NCBI GenBank assembly: GCA_021298085.1
Contig: JAJTDE010000022.1
Coordinates: 1-41,784 of the forward strand
Direction of reading: 5' to 3'
From: Rubrivivax sp.
GTDB lineage: Bacteria > Pseudomonadota > Gammaproteobacteria > Burkholderiales > Burkholderiaceae_C
Length of the DNA stretch: 41,784 nt
Within the stretch, counting starts at the first letter, position 1. Each line of letters begins with the position of its first letter. The notes under the pieces were generated by a model that worked only from the letters and a program-made list of their open reading frames with translations, did no database searches and was not told the origin of the DNA. A program made the position numbers and the translations under genes. Of this stretch, positions 23,794 to 32,474 are shown in pieces.

Positions 23794-24597
23794 ATGCACA
23801 TCGGACTCATCATCATCGGCGACGAGATCCTCTCCGGTCGCCGTCAGGACAAGCACCTGGGCAAGGTCATCGAGATCCTCAGCGCCCGCGGGATGCAGCT
23901 GGCCTGGGCGCGTTACGCCGGCGACGACCGCCCGCTGATCACCCGCACGCTGACCGACGCCTTTGCCAGCGGCGACCTGGTCTTCTCCACCGGCGGCATC
24001 GGCGCCACGCCCGATGACCATACCCGCCAGTGCGCGGCTGCCGCGCTGGGGGTGCCGCTGGCGCTGCACCCCGAGGCGAAGGAACTCATCCTCGAGCGCA
24101 TGCGCGATGTCGCGCGCGAACAGGGCCAGCCGTACGAGCCCGACCGGCCCGACAACGTGCACCGGCTGAACATGGGTGTCTTCCCCGAGGGTGCCCGCAT
24201 CATTCCCAACCCGTACAACAAGATCCCAGGCTTTTCCTGCGGCCACCTGCACTGTGTGCCGGGTTTCCCGGTGATGGCCTGGCCCATGATCGAGTGGGTG
24301 CTGGACACCCACTACCCGGCGCTGCACGGCAGCGCGGTGCAGCAGGAACGCTCGGTGATCGTGATGGGCGCGATGGAGGCCACGCTGACCCCGCTGATGG
24401 AGGACATCGAGCGCCGCTTTGCCGGCATCAAGGTGTTCAGCCTGCCCAGCGTCGACCACCCGCAGTACGGCCGCCACATCGACCTGGGCGTCAAGGGGCA
24501 GCAGACCGAGGCGGTGGACGCCGCCTTCCAGGCGCTGGTTCAAGGCCTTCACGCGCTGGGCGCCCAGTTGGGCCCAGAAGTGGTGCGCGCTCAATAG
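23794..24597 (+). CDS. molybdopterin-binding (MoCF) domain protein, CinA N-terminal-like
   Basis: A 267-residue single MoCF/MPT-binding domain. It starts MHIGLIIIGDEILSGRRQDKH and has the FSTGGIGATPDDHTR motif (about residues 66-80) that binds the cofactor-like ligand in MogA, MoeA and CinA. The later NKIPGFSCGHLHCVPGFPVM matches the CinA COG1058 region. The nicotinamide-nucleotide amidase half of full CinA is missing, so this is the short form, which in some proteins has ADP-ribose pyrophosphatase activity. Its stop overlaps the first NtrC-type site of glnA, so the glnA regulatory region starts in its end. Confidence 0.87.
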   Translation: MHIGLIIIGDEILSGRRQDKHLGKVIEILSARGMQLAWARYAGDDRPLITRTLTDAFASGDLVFSTGGIGATPDDHTRQCAAAALGVPLALHPEAKELILERMRDVAREQGQPYEPDRPDNVHRLNMGVFPEGARIIPNPYNKIPGFSCGHLHCVPGFPVMAWPMIEWVLDTHYPALHGSAVQQERSVIVMGAMEATLTPLMEDIERRFAGIKVFSLPSVDHPQYGRHIDLGVKGQQTEAVDAAFQALVQGLHALGAQLGPEVVRAQ

Positions 24598-24639
24598 CAC
24601 AAAAACAGTGCACCATTCAAATTGCACCTAAATGGTGCA
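24596..24639. promoter_or_regulatory. two NtrC-type binding sites upstream of glnA
   Basis: Site 1 at 24596-24612 has GCAC-N7-GTGC. Site 2 at 24623-24639 is TGCACC-TAAAT-GGTGCA, a perfect match to the enteric NtrC consensus. Centres are 27 bases apart. They lie about 115-160 bases before the predicted start point, the normal enhancer distance for NtrC acting on sigma-54. Confidence 0.8.
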
Positions 24640-24730
24640 GCCTGTGCGCCACACCTGCTGTGTTTTGGCGCGGCGGGCCCGCCACAGCGCCGTTACAACC
24701 GTGAAAGCTTTGTTGTAGATGCGCAGAACT

Positions 24731-24746
24731 GGGCATGTTTTCTGCT
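24731..24746 (+). promoter_or_regulatory. sigma-54 (-24/-12) promoter of glnA
   Basis: GGGCATGTTTTCTGCT matches TGGCAYGN4TTGCW at all but two positions, with GG at 24732-24733 and GC at 24744-24745, 12 bases apart. Predicted start of transcription is near 24757, about 98 bases before the glnA ATG. Sigma-70 elements were not sought further. Confidence 0.75.
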
Positions 24747-24854
24747 ACAAACTTTCCCGGATGCTGGGCGGGTCGTCCTGACAGCCCAGTCCGTTTTCCG
24801 ATTCGTTTCACCAGAACGCGGTCAGCACCCGCCGAACCACCCAGGAGCAAGCCG

Positions 24855-26270
24855 ATGGCAAAAACCGTTGCCGACGTGATGAAGATGGTCAAGGACAACG
24901 AAGTCAAGTTCGTTGATTTCCGTTTTACGGACACCCGCGGCAAGGAGCAGCACGTCTCCGTGCCCGTGTCGCACTTCGACGAAGACAAATTCAGCGCCGG
25001 CCATGCGTTTGACGGCAGCTCCATCGCGGGCTGGAAGGGCATTGAAGCCTCCGACATGCTGTTGATGCCGGACCCGAACACCGCCAACGTCGACCCGTTC
25101 TTTGAAGAACCCACGCTGATTCTCACCTGCGACGTGCTGGAGCCGGGTGATGGCAAGCCCTACGAGCGCGACCCGCGCTCCCTGGCCCGCCGTGCCGAGG
25201 CCTACCTGAAGAGCAGCGGCATGGGCGACACCGCCTTCTTCGGTCCCGAGCCCGAGTTCTTCATCTTCGACCAGGTCCAGTGGAACGTGGACATGTCCGG
25301 CTGCTTCGTCAAGGTGTCTTCGGAAGAAGCACCCTGGAGCACCGGCAAGGATTTCGAAGGCGGCAACATGGGTCACCGGCCCGGTGTCAAGGGTGGCTAC
25401 TTCCCGGTTCCCCCGGTCGACAGCTTCCAGGACATGCGCTCCGAGATGTGCCTGATCCTCGAGAGCCTGGGGATCCCCGTCGAGGTGCACCACCACGAGG
25501 TGGCGGCCCCGGGCCAGAACGAGCTGGGCACCCGCTTCAGCACGCTGGTCGAGCGTGCCGACTGGCTGCAGCTGCAGAAGTATGTGATCCACAACGTCGC
25601 GCACGCCTACGGCAAGACGGCCACCTTCATGCCCAAGCCCATCGTCGGCGACAACGGCAGCGGCATGCACGTGCACCAGTCGGTCTGGAAGGATGGCAAG
25701 AACCTGTTTGCCGGTGACGGCTATGCCGGCCTGAGCGAGTTTGCGCTGTACTACATCGGCGGCATCATCAAGCACGCCCGTGCGCTGAACGCCATCACGA
25801 ACCCTGGCACCAACAGCTACAAGCGCCTGGTGCCCGGCTTCGAAGCCCCGGTGAAGCTGGCCTACTCGGCCCGCAACCGATCGGCGTCCATCCGCATCCC
25901 GTACGTGAGCAACCCCAAGGGCCGCCGCATCGAGGCGCGTTTCCCCGATCCCCTGTGCAACCCGTACCTGGGTTTCAGCGCCATGCTGATGGCTGGCCTG
26001 GACGGTGTGGAGAACAAGATCCACCCCGGCGAAGCCGCCACGAAGGACCTGTACCACCTGCCGCCGGAAGAAGACGCGAAGATCCCGACCGTCTGCCACA
26101 GCCTGGATCAGGCGCTCGATTACCTCGACAAGGACCGCGCCTTCCTGACCAAGGGTGGTGTGTTCACCGACAGCTACATCGACGCCTACATCGAGCTGAA
26201 GATGCAGGAAGTCACGCGGTTCCGCATGACGACCCATCCGCTCGAATTCGACATGTACTACAGCCTGTGA
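24855..26270 (+). CDS. glnA: glutamine synthetase, type I
   Basis: A 471-residue GSI subunit; the enzyme is a dodecamer that makes glutamine from glutamate, ammonia and ATP. Seen are [14 protein letters not shown] near residue 20, [12 protein letters not shown] (the Asp50-type loop), the metal and substrate segment [27 protein letters not shown], the arginine-rich [10 protein letters not shown], and the adenylylation tyrosine in DLYHLPPEE (near residue 400). This is the GSI-beta subtype that is switched off by adenylylation. The ATG at 24855 has AGGAG seven bases upstream; an earlier ATG at 24735 falls in the promoter. Control by NtrC and sigma-54 is supported upstream. A strong terminator follows, so ntrB and ntrC downstream are transcribed separately or by readthrough. 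Confidence 0.97.
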   Translation: MAKTVADVMKMVKDNEVKFVDFRFTDTRGKEQHVSVPVSHFDEDKFSAGHAFDGSSIAGWKGIEASDMLLMPDPNTANVDPFFEEPTLILTCDVLEPGDGKPYERDPRSLARRAEAYLKSSGMGDTAFFGPEPEFFIFDQVQWNVDMSGCFVKVSSEEAPWSTGKDFEGGNMGHRPGVKGGYFPVPPVDSFQDMRSEMCLILESLGIPVEVHHHEVAAPGQNELGTRFSTLVERADWLQLQKYVIHNVAHAYGKTATFMPKPIVGDNGSGMHVHQSVWKDGKNLFAGDGYAGLSEFALYYIGGIIKHARALNAITNPGTNSYKRLVPGFEAPVKLAYSARNRSASIRIPYVSNPKGRRIEARFPDPLCNPYLGFSAMLMAGLDGVENKIHPGEAATKDLYHLPPEEDAKIPTVCHSLDQALDYLDKDRAFLTKGGVFTDSYIDAYIELKMQEVTRFRMTTHPLEFDMYYSL

Positions 26271-26310
26271 TGCACCGGGCTTGCGCTGAGCAGGCCTGTG
26301 AATCCACCCG

Positions 26311-26336
26311 GGGCGGCAACTTGCCGCCCTTTTTTT
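26311..26336 (+). terminator. Rho-independent terminator of glnA
   Basis: GGGCGGCA-ACT-TGCCGCCC is a perfect 8-bp stem with a 3-base loop, followed by seven T at 26330-26336. It begins 41 bases after the glnA stop. Confidence 0.92.
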
Positions 26337-26406
26337 GCGTTTGCGGTCCACCCCAGGCGGTGCAGAATCGTGACGAAGTGGTGCTCCGCTGTCGTTCGAG
26401 GTACTG

Positions 26407-26982
26407 ATGAGCTTGCGTGTGCCCCTGCTGAACCCCCGCCGGTTGATCCTGTGGCTGGCCCTCGCCGGGCCTGGCCTGGGCGCGAGCCTGGCCGTGGCAC
26501 AGCCTGCCGATGCCGGCAAGCCCGTCTACCGGTGCCCTGGGCCACCGGTCTTGTACACCGACGCCCTGACACCCACTGACGCGCGTGCCCGCAACTGCCG
26601 CAGCATCGAATCCACGCCGATCACCGTCGTGCAGGGGGTGCGCAAGGCCGGTACGCCGGTGGCCTCTGCGCCCGCTCCAACGTCGTCGGCCACGGCCGCC
26701 GCGGCGGCCGCCCGCCCGGCAGACACCCGGGTAGACCCCTCCGCACAGCGCGCGCGCGACACCGACGCACGCCGTATCCTGGAGGCCGAGCTGCGCAAGG
26801 AAGAAGATGCATTGGCCGCCCTGAAGAAAGACTTCAACAACGGCGAGCCCGAGCGCAAGGGCGACGAACGCAACTTCGCGAAGTACCAGGAGCGGGTGGC
26901 CGAGATGCGTGCGGCCATCACCCGCAAGGAGGCCGATGTGGCGGCCATCAAGCGCGAACTGGCCAAGCTGCCCGGCGGCTGA
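26407..26982 (+). CDS. exported DUF4124-type protein with C-terminal coiled coil
   Basis: A 191-residue protein common between glnA and ntrB in Burkholderiales. A basic start and hydrophobic residues 12-34 form a signal peptide (cleavage near AVAQ). A short DUF4124-like segment follows: GKPVYRCPGPPVLYTDALTP with a later cysteine (RNC). Residues 80-110 are Ala/Pro-rich. From about 115 on there is a charged helical coiled coil (RDTDARRILEAELRKEEDAL and KRELAKL). Function is unknown, and nothing shows a direct link to nitrogen control other than position. RBS is weak (CGAGG). Confidence 0.8.
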   Translation: MSLRVPLLNPRRLILWLALAGPGLGASLAVAQPADAGKPVYRCPGPPVLYTDALTPTDARARNCRSIESTPITVVQGVRKAGTPVASAPAPTSSATAAAAAARPADTRVDPSAQRARDTDARRILEAELRKEEDALAALKKDFNNGEPERKGDERNFAKYQERVAEMRAAITRKEADVAAIKRELAKLPGG

Positions 26983-27095
26983 GCCGGGTGGCAATGCGGT
27001 ACCGCCAGTGCGGTGCCGTGCGGCGGAGGATGTGTCCCCGGCCCCTTTCTTGCTTGTTGCTTGTCAACCCGGCAGATACCGGAAAGTGAGCGAGC

Positions 27096-28178
27096 ATGAA
27101 TGCCAAGGCGCGGTGGCCAGCCGCAGAGGGCCTGGATTGGTTGGCAACGATGGTGGCGCTGGTGCAGCGCGACGGCCACTGCATGCTCGTCAATTCCATG
27201 GTCGAGAACGTGCTCGGTGTCTCGCGCCGCAGCCTGGAGCGCGGGAACATCCTGGATTGGTTCGAAGACCCTGCGGCGCTGGCCGATACGCTGTGTGCGG
27301 TAGCCGACAACGAGGTCTCTACCGGCCGCTTTGACGGCCAGCTGCGCCGCTCCTTCACCGCAGACCCTGAAGATGGTTTGCTGGTACACGTCATCGTCAA
27401 CCAGACCGAGCACACCGATGTGCTGCTGGTCGAGATGATCGAGATCGAGCAGCAGACGCGCCAGCACCGCGAGGAGCGTGCGCTGGAGCAGGTGCAGGCC
27501 GGCAAGGAGCTGGTGCGCAACCTGGCCCACGAGATCAAGAACCCGCTGGGTGGTATCCGCGGTGCGGCGCAGCTGCTGGCGCTGGAGGTCTCGGGCTCTC
27601 GCGAGTTGACGGAATACACCGAAGTCATCATTCACGAGGCCGACCGCCTGCAGGCGCTGGTCGACCGCCTCCTTGCACCGCACCGCAACCCGCACGTGGT
27701 GGGCGACGTCAACATCCACGAAGTCTGCGAACGGGTGCGTTCGCTGGTGCTGGTGGAATACCCGCGCGGCCTGGTCATCCAGCGCGATTACGACACCTCG
27801 CTGCCTGAGTTCCGCGGCGACCGTGAGCAGCTCATCCAGGCCGTGCTGAACATCGTGCAGAACGCCGCCCAGGCCCTGCAGGAGCAGATGGCCGACGACA
27901 ACGCGCGCATCGTGCTGCGCACGCGCGCGGCCCGGCAGGTGACCATTGGCAAGCAGCGCAGCCGCTTGGCACTGGAATTGCATATCGAAGACAACGGCCC
28001 GGGAGTGCCCGACAGCCTGAAAGACCGCTTGTTCCACCCGCTGGTGTCGGGCCGGGAGGGGGGTTCAGGCCTGGGGCTCACCCTCGCGCAGACCTTTGTG
28101 CAACAGCACCGGGGCACCATCACCTGCAGCAGCGTGCCGGGGCGCGCGCTGTTTTCGATCCTGCTGCCCCTGCCTTGA
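27096..28178 (+). CDS. glnL: nitrogen regulation histidine kinase NtrB
   Basis: A 360-residue soluble kinase, also called NtrB or NRII. It phosphorylates or dephosphorylates NtrC in response to the PII protein and so to the glutamine level. Residues 12-115 form a PAS domain (DWLATMVALVQRDGHCMLVNSM). The dimerisation box has LVRNLAHEIKNPLGGIRGAA with H145 as phosphoryl site. The N box is FRGDREQLIQAVLNIVQNA, and the ATP lid glycines are EDNGPGVPDSLKD and GREGGSGLGLTLAQ. Length equals the usual for NtrB. It is 49 bases before ntrC, with which it forms an operon. Confidence 0.95.
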   Translation: MNAKARWPAAEGLDWLATMVALVQRDGHCMLVNSMVENVLGVSRRSLERGNILDWFEDPAALADTLCAVADNEVSTGRFDGQLRRSFTADPEDGLLVHVIVNQTEHTDVLLVEMIEIEQQTRQHREERALEQVQAGKELVRNLAHEIKNPLGGIRGAAQLLALEVSGSRELTEYTEVIIHEADRLQALVDRLLAPHRNPHVVGDVNIHEVCERVRSLVLVEYPRGLVIQRDYDTSLPEFRGDREQLIQAVLNIVQNAAQALQEQMADDNARIVLRTRAARQVTIGKQRSRLALELHIEDNGPGVPDSLKDRLFHPLVSGREGGSGLGLTLAQTFVQQHRGTITCSSVPGRALFSILLPLP

Positions 28179-28227
28179 ACAGCCACCCAGCCAAAGAACC
28201 CATCAGGAGAGAGGACAAGTCAATCGC

Positions 28228-29889
28228 ATGAAGCCCATCTGGATCGTCGACGATGACCACAGCATCCGCTTCGTGCTTGAAAAGGCACTGTCGCGGGAGC
28301 AGCTGGCGGTGCGCAGCTTTTCCAACGCCCGCGATGTGCTCGCTGCCCTGGAAGAGGATGAGCCTCAGGTGCTGGTGAGTGACATCCGCATGCCGGGCAC
28401 CAACGGTATCGACCTGCTCAGCAAGGTGAAAGCACGGCTGCCGGGCCTGCCCGTCATCGTGATGACGGCCTATTCCGACCTGGACAGCGCGGTGGCCGCC
28501 TTCCAGGGCGGTGCCTTTGAATACCTGCCCAAGCCCTTTGACCTGCCCAAGGCCGTGGAGCTCATTCGCCGCGCCATGGAGGAAAGCCTGCGCGAATCGG
28601 TGCGGGCCCCGGTGCAGGGCCAGCTGCCTGAGATGCTGGGCCAGGCACCGGCCATGCAGGACGTCTTCAGGGCCATCGGGCGTCTGAGCCAGAGCCATGT
28701 GACGGTGCTGATCACCGGTGAGAGCGGCAGTGGCAAGGAACTGGTGGCCCGTGCCCTTCACAAGCACAGCCCGCGCGGCGAGGGCCCGTTTGTGGCCATC
28801 AACACCGCCGCCATTCCGAAGGACCTGCTGGAAAGCGAGCTCTTTGGCCATGAACGCGGCGCCTTCACCGGCGCGCAGACGATGCGGCGTGGCCGCTTCG
28901 AGCAGGCCGACGGCGGCACGCTGTTCCTGGACGAGATCGGCGACATGCCCTTTGACCTGCAGACACGCCTGCTGCGGGTGCTGAGCGACGGCAACTTCTA
29001 CCGGGTGGGTGGTCACCAGCCGCTGAAGTCCAACGTTCGGGTGATCGCGGCCACGCACCAGGACCTGGAAACGCGCGTGCGCCAGGGCGCCTTCCGGGAA
29101 GACTTGTTCCACCGGCTGAACGTCATCCGGCTGCGCCTGCCGTCCTTGCGCGAGCGCAAGGAAGACGTTCCCACGCTGACCCGGTCATTCCTGGCCAAGA
29201 GTGCGCGTGAGCTGGGGGTGGAGGCCAAGTCCATCACCGACAACGCGCTGGCGGTGCTGATGGGCTGTGAGTTTCCGGGCAACGTGCGCCAACTGGAAAA
29301 CGTCTGCCACTGGCTGACGGTGATGGCGCCCGCTCAGGTGATCGAGGCCAAGGACCTGCCCCCCGAACTGCTGCGTGCGCCGAGCGTCAGCAGTGCGCCC
29401 GACGTGGCCACGTCTCCCAGCGCACCGAGCTCGACGGCCGACACCACCGCCGCGTGGGTGGATCCCGCCAAACCGGCCCCGGTGACCGCCGTGGTGGGCT
29501 TGCCGCCAGCGCCAGCCAACCCGCTGGGCGCGGGGCTGGCCGGCCCCGCCGCCGCCAGCCAGGCCGCCGAGCAGCCGCTGGCCAGTGAAACACCGGTTCC
29601 GCCGCCGGGGGGCTGGTCGGCTAAGCCGCATTCCGCGTCGTCGGCGTCGGCGTCGGCCGCCGCGGTCGGAACGCCTGGCGACTGGTTGATCGGCCTGGAA
29701 GTGCAGGCCCGCAAGCTGCTGGCCCAGGGTCACCAGGATGTCTGGGACCAGCTCACCCGGCAGTTCGAGGCCAAGCTGATCCTCACGGCGCTGGACACCA
29801 CGCACGGGCGCCGCATCGAGGCGGCCCAACGTCTGGGGATCGGCCGCAACACCATCACGCGCAAGATCCAGGAGCTGGGTCTGGACTGA
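28228..29889 (+). CDS. glnG: nitrogen regulation response regulator NtrC, with long linker
   Basis: A 553-residue sigma-54 activator (glnG/ntrC). The receiver domain has the acidic pocket VDDDHS and phospho-acceptor D52 in SDIRMPG, and the conserved lysine in LPKPFDLP. The AAA+ domain has Walker A GESGSGKE (164-171), the sigma-54-contact loop GAFTGA (211-216), and LFLDEIGD. The Fis-type helix-turn-helix at 527-550 ends [18 protein letters not shown]. Between residues 385 and 484 there is a ~100-residue linker rich in Ala, Pro and Ser, so the protein is about 80 longer than E. coli NtrC. The start ATG 28228 is preceded by AGGAGAGAGGA; the earlier frame overlaps ntrB and lacks support. Its sites are before glnA. 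Confidence 0.95.
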   Translation: MKPIWIVDDDHSIRFVLEKALSREQLAVRSFSNARDVLAALEEDEPQVLVSDIRMPGTNGIDLLSKVKARLPGLPVIVMTAYSDLDSAVAAFQGGAFEYLPKPFDLPKAVELIRRAMEESLRESVRAPVQGQLPEMLGQAPAMQDVFRAIGRLSQSHVTVLITGESGSGKELVARALHKHSPRGEGPFVAINTAAIPKDLLESELFGHERGAFTGAQTMRRGRFEQADGGTLFLDEIGDMPFDLQTRLLRVLSDGNFYRVGGHQPLKSNVRVIAATHQDLETRVRQGAFREDLFHRLNVIRLRLPSLRERKEDVPTLTRSFLAKSARELGVEAKSITDNALAVLMGCEFPGNVRQLENVCHWLTVMAPAQVIEAKDLPPELLRAPSVSSAPDVATSPSAPSSTADTTAAWVDPAKPAPVTAVVGLPPAPANPLGAGLAGPAAASQAAEQPLASETPVPPPGGWSAKPHSASSASASAAAVGTPGDWLIGLEVQARKLLAQGHQDVWDQLTRQFEAKLILTALDTTHGRRIEAAQRLGIGRNTITRKIQELGLD

Positions 29890-29948
29890 CCTGCGCGCTG
29901 CCCGGGTGCGGGCGGCGCGTCGGCATTCCCTGCACAATCCTCGGCCAG

Positions 29949-31583
29949 ATGCCTGCTGCTGCGCTGCCCCCCAACGAAACGCAGCGGATCGAGCGCCTGC
30001 GGGCGCTCAAGCTGCTCGACACCCCGCCCGAGGCGCTTTTCGATGGCTTTGTGCGTACGGCCGCGGCCATCTGCGAAGTGCCCATCGCGGCCATCAGCCT
30101 GGTGGACAGCCAGCGCCAGTGGTTCAAGGCGCAGGTGGGTCTGGGTGCGACCACACAGACGCCGCGGGCGCACGCGTTCTGTGCCCACACCATCCTGGGC
30201 GACAGCCTTCTCGAGGTGACAGACGCCCTGGCAGACCCGCGATTTGTCGATAACCCGCTGGTGCACGGCCAGCCCAACATCCGTTTCTATGCCGGTGCGC
30301 CCTTGTCGCTGGATGGGAGCCTGGTGGTGGGCACCCTCTGTGCCATTGGTTCTGAGCCCAAGCGGCTGACAGCCGCCCAGGCCAGTGCGCTGCAGGCCCT
30401 GGCGCAGACACTCTCCCAGGCCTTGCTGTTGCGCGACCCGGGGCAGTGGAGCGCTGCCGAGGACGCGCTGATGCACAGCGAGCGCAAGTACCGCCAACTG
30501 GCCGAGTCATCGCCCTTTGGCATCTACTACAGCGACGCCGACGGCACGCGGCTCTACAGCAACGACCGTTTTCGCGAGCTGCTGGGCGTGTCGTCGCACG
30601 AACAGCTCGGTGCCTTGTGGAACGAGGCCGTGCACCCTGAAGACGCCCTCGGCGTGCGCGCGGCCTGGCTGGCCGCCAGCGCGGCAGGTCGCGACTACAA
30701 CTGCCGCTTCAGGGCGCGGCGCCTGGATGGCCAGTGGCGTGTGGTCAGCACACAGGCGCGCCCGACGCTGGACGAGCAGGGGCGCGTGACCGGTTGGGTG
30801 GGTGTGGCCATCGACGAGACCGACCAGCAGCTGGCCGAAGAGCGCCTGCGCGAGGAGTTTCTGGAGCGTGAACGCCTGCGGCGCCACGCGCACGAGCTGC
30901 GTGACCTGCTCAACGAGCGCAGCGCGATGATCGACGTGCTGGCGCACGAGGTGCGCCAGCCCTTGAACTCCGCGGCCGCGGCGCTGGATGCGGTGGTCAA
31001 GGAACTGCACCAGCGCGGTGACGGTGGCGCGTTGCGTGACGCCCGTCAGGCCAGCCGGGTGCTGTCTGAGGTGATCGAAGGCGTCAACAACACGCTGGCC
31101 GTCAGCACTGCGCTGATGACGGGTGACTCGGTGCCGGTGGACGTAGACCTGGACATGCTGCTCAGTGTCTGCGTGGGCGACCTTCAGCCAGCCGAGCGCA
31201 GCCGCGTGGTGATCGAGCGGCAGACCGCCCTGCGGACACTGTGTGTCGACATGGGCCTGATGCGCATGGCCCTGCGCAACCTGCTGGTCAACGCGCTGCG
31301 GTATTCCGCGCCTGGGACCCCGGTGCGGGTCACGGCCAGCGATGCCTTGCCGCCGGCCGTGCTGAACATCGACGTGGCCGACACCGGGCCGGGTATCGAG
31401 CCGGCGCTGCTGGCCCATGTCTTTGAGCGCGGCCGGCGGGGCTCGGGCCGCAGCTCACCGCAGGGCCACGGCCTGGGGCTGTACATCGCGCGCCGCGCGC
31501 TGGAACTTCAGCAGGGCCGCGTGGAGGTCTTGCGCAGTGGTGAGGCGGGCACCGTGATGCGCATCCAGCTGCTGGAAGCCTGA
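29949..31583 (+). CDS. GAF-PAS hybrid sensor histidine kinase (soluble)
   Basis: A 544-residue kinase without obvious membrane segments. A GAF domain covers about residues 20-160 (ICEVPIAAISLVDSQRQWFK, RAHAFCAHTI, RFYAGAPL, GTLCAIGSEP). A PAS/PAC domain covers 180-290 (YRQLAESSPFGIYYSDADG, GWVGVAIDETDQQ). A coiled stretch leads to the HisKA box MIDVLAHEVRQPLNSAA with H333. The ATPase has RMALRNLLVNALRYS, DTGPGIEP and GHGLGLYIARRAL. It is tail-to-tail with a response regulator, probably its partner. The signal sensed is not known; the GAF has a CAH motif as in groups where it may bind a small ligand. Start ATG 29949 has no strong RBS. Confidence 0.9.
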   Translation: MPAAALPPNETQRIERLRALKLLDTPPEALFDGFVRTAAAICEVPIAAISLVDSQRQWFKAQVGLGATTQTPRAHAFCAHTILGDSLLEVTDALADPRFVDNPLVHGQPNIRFYAGAPLSLDGSLVVGTLCAIGSEPKRLTAAQASALQALAQTLSQALLLRDPGQWSAAEDALMHSERKYRQLAESSPFGIYYSDADGTRLYSNDRFRELLGVSSHEQLGALWNEAVHPEDALGVRAAWLAASAAGRDYNCRFRARRLDGQWRVVSTQARPTLDEQGRVTGWVGVAIDETDQQLAEERLREEFLERERLRRHAHELRDLLNERSAMIDVLAHEVRQPLNSAAAALDAVVKELHQRGDGGALRDARQASRVLSEVIEGVNNTLAVSTALMTGDSVPVDVDLDMLLSVCVGDLQPAERSRVVIERQTALRTLCVDMGLMRMALRNLLVNALRYSAPGTPVRVTASDALPPAVLNIDVADTGPGIEPALLAHVFERGRRGSGRSSPQGHGLGLYIARRALELQQGRVEVLRSGEAGTVMRIQLLEA

Positions 31584-31598
31584 GGCAACCCCCCGGCG

Positions 31599-32285
31599 TC
31601 ACACCGCCTGCAGCTGCCCGCGGAACTCGTAGCCCAGCCTTGAGCGGGCATGCAGCGGTGCCGCCGCCGAGGTGGCCCGCTCGATGCGCCTGCGCAGCCG
31701 GAAGATGGCCGCGTTCAGCGCGGCCGTGGCGCTGTCGCCCGGCTCATACCCCAGCGCCTCGCACAAGGCTTCCCGGGTGACGGTGAGCTCCGGGTTGGCG
31801 GCCAGGCACTTCAGGACCACCAGGTCGCCGTCACTCAGGCCGATGCGCGTGCCGTCTGGGGCCACCAGTTCGGCCGCGGCGATGTCCAGCCGCCAGGCCT
31901 GGGTGGCCTGCAGGCTCTTGCGGCTGCGCCGGTGCACAGCCTCGATGGCCGTGGCCACCTGTTCATGACTGACCGGCTTGGCCAGGTACATGTCGGCGCC
32001 GGCCTTGACCACCTCGCGAAAGACCTGCTGCTCGGTGCGGCCAGAGACCACCAGCACGCCGGCAGCGGAGTGTTCTCGCAGCACCTGGATGAGTTCAACG
32101 CCGTCCATGCCGGGCAGGCTGAGGTCGACCACGTAGAAGTCCTGGTGCAGGCCCTCTTGGGTGTCCAGCAGGCTGGGTGCGTCGGGGAAGCGTTGGACAC
32201 GCACACCGAGCTCGCTCAGGTGTCGGGCCAGGTATTCGCTGTAGGTGCTGTCGTCCTCGACGAGAGCCAGGGTCTTGGGAAACAT
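31599..32285 (-). CDS. OmpR-type response regulator
   Basis: A 228-residue two-domain regulator. The receiver has the acidic pair EDDS (10-13), phospho-acceptor D54 in YVVDLSLPGMDG, a threonine-position SGRTEQ and the lysine in YLAKPVSHEQV. The winged helix starts near residue 130: IGLSDGDLVVLKCLAANPE, TREALCEALGYEP, and ends RRRIERATS with SRLGYEF. The N-terminal helix of the winged domain (INAAIFRLRRRI) is as in other members. It converges on the histidine kinase with only 15 bases between the stops, so both are likely a pair with separate promoters. Target genes are unknown. Confidence 0.9.
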   Translation of the reverse strand: MFPKTLALVEDDSTYSEYLARHLSELGVRVQRFPDAPSLLDTQEGLHQDFYVVDLSLPGMDGVELIQVLREHSAAGVLVVSGRTEQQVFREVVKAGADMYLAKPVSHEQVATAIEAVHRRSRKSLQATQAWRLDIAAAELVAPDGTRIGLSDGDLVVLKCLAANPELTVTREALCEALGYEPGDSATAALNAAIFRLRRRIERATSAAAPLHARSRLGYEFRGQLQAV

Positions 32286-32474
32286 AGCGACGCATTGTCT
32301 CTACCCGAGGGGCCCTCCCGGTTGCGACAAGTCAAGATCACCGCCCAAATCTGCGCCCATTTGTGCGGATCGGTGATAAATGATGAGCTCCAGAATCTCC
32401 AGTACGACGGGGAGTTTGGTGGCCGAATGCCAGGTGCATGCGGCGGTGATCCTTTGCGGTAAAGGCGGTGGACG

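Noticed and set aside
24664..24682. Second sigma-54 promoter (TTGGCGCGG... region) before glnA
   Set aside because: GG and GC are not at the required 12-base distance, unlike the site at 24731-24746.
24822..26519. 565-codon open frame on the minus strand opposite glnA
   Set aside because: Shadow of glutamine synthetase, common in GC-rich genomes; it also crosses the glnA terminator.
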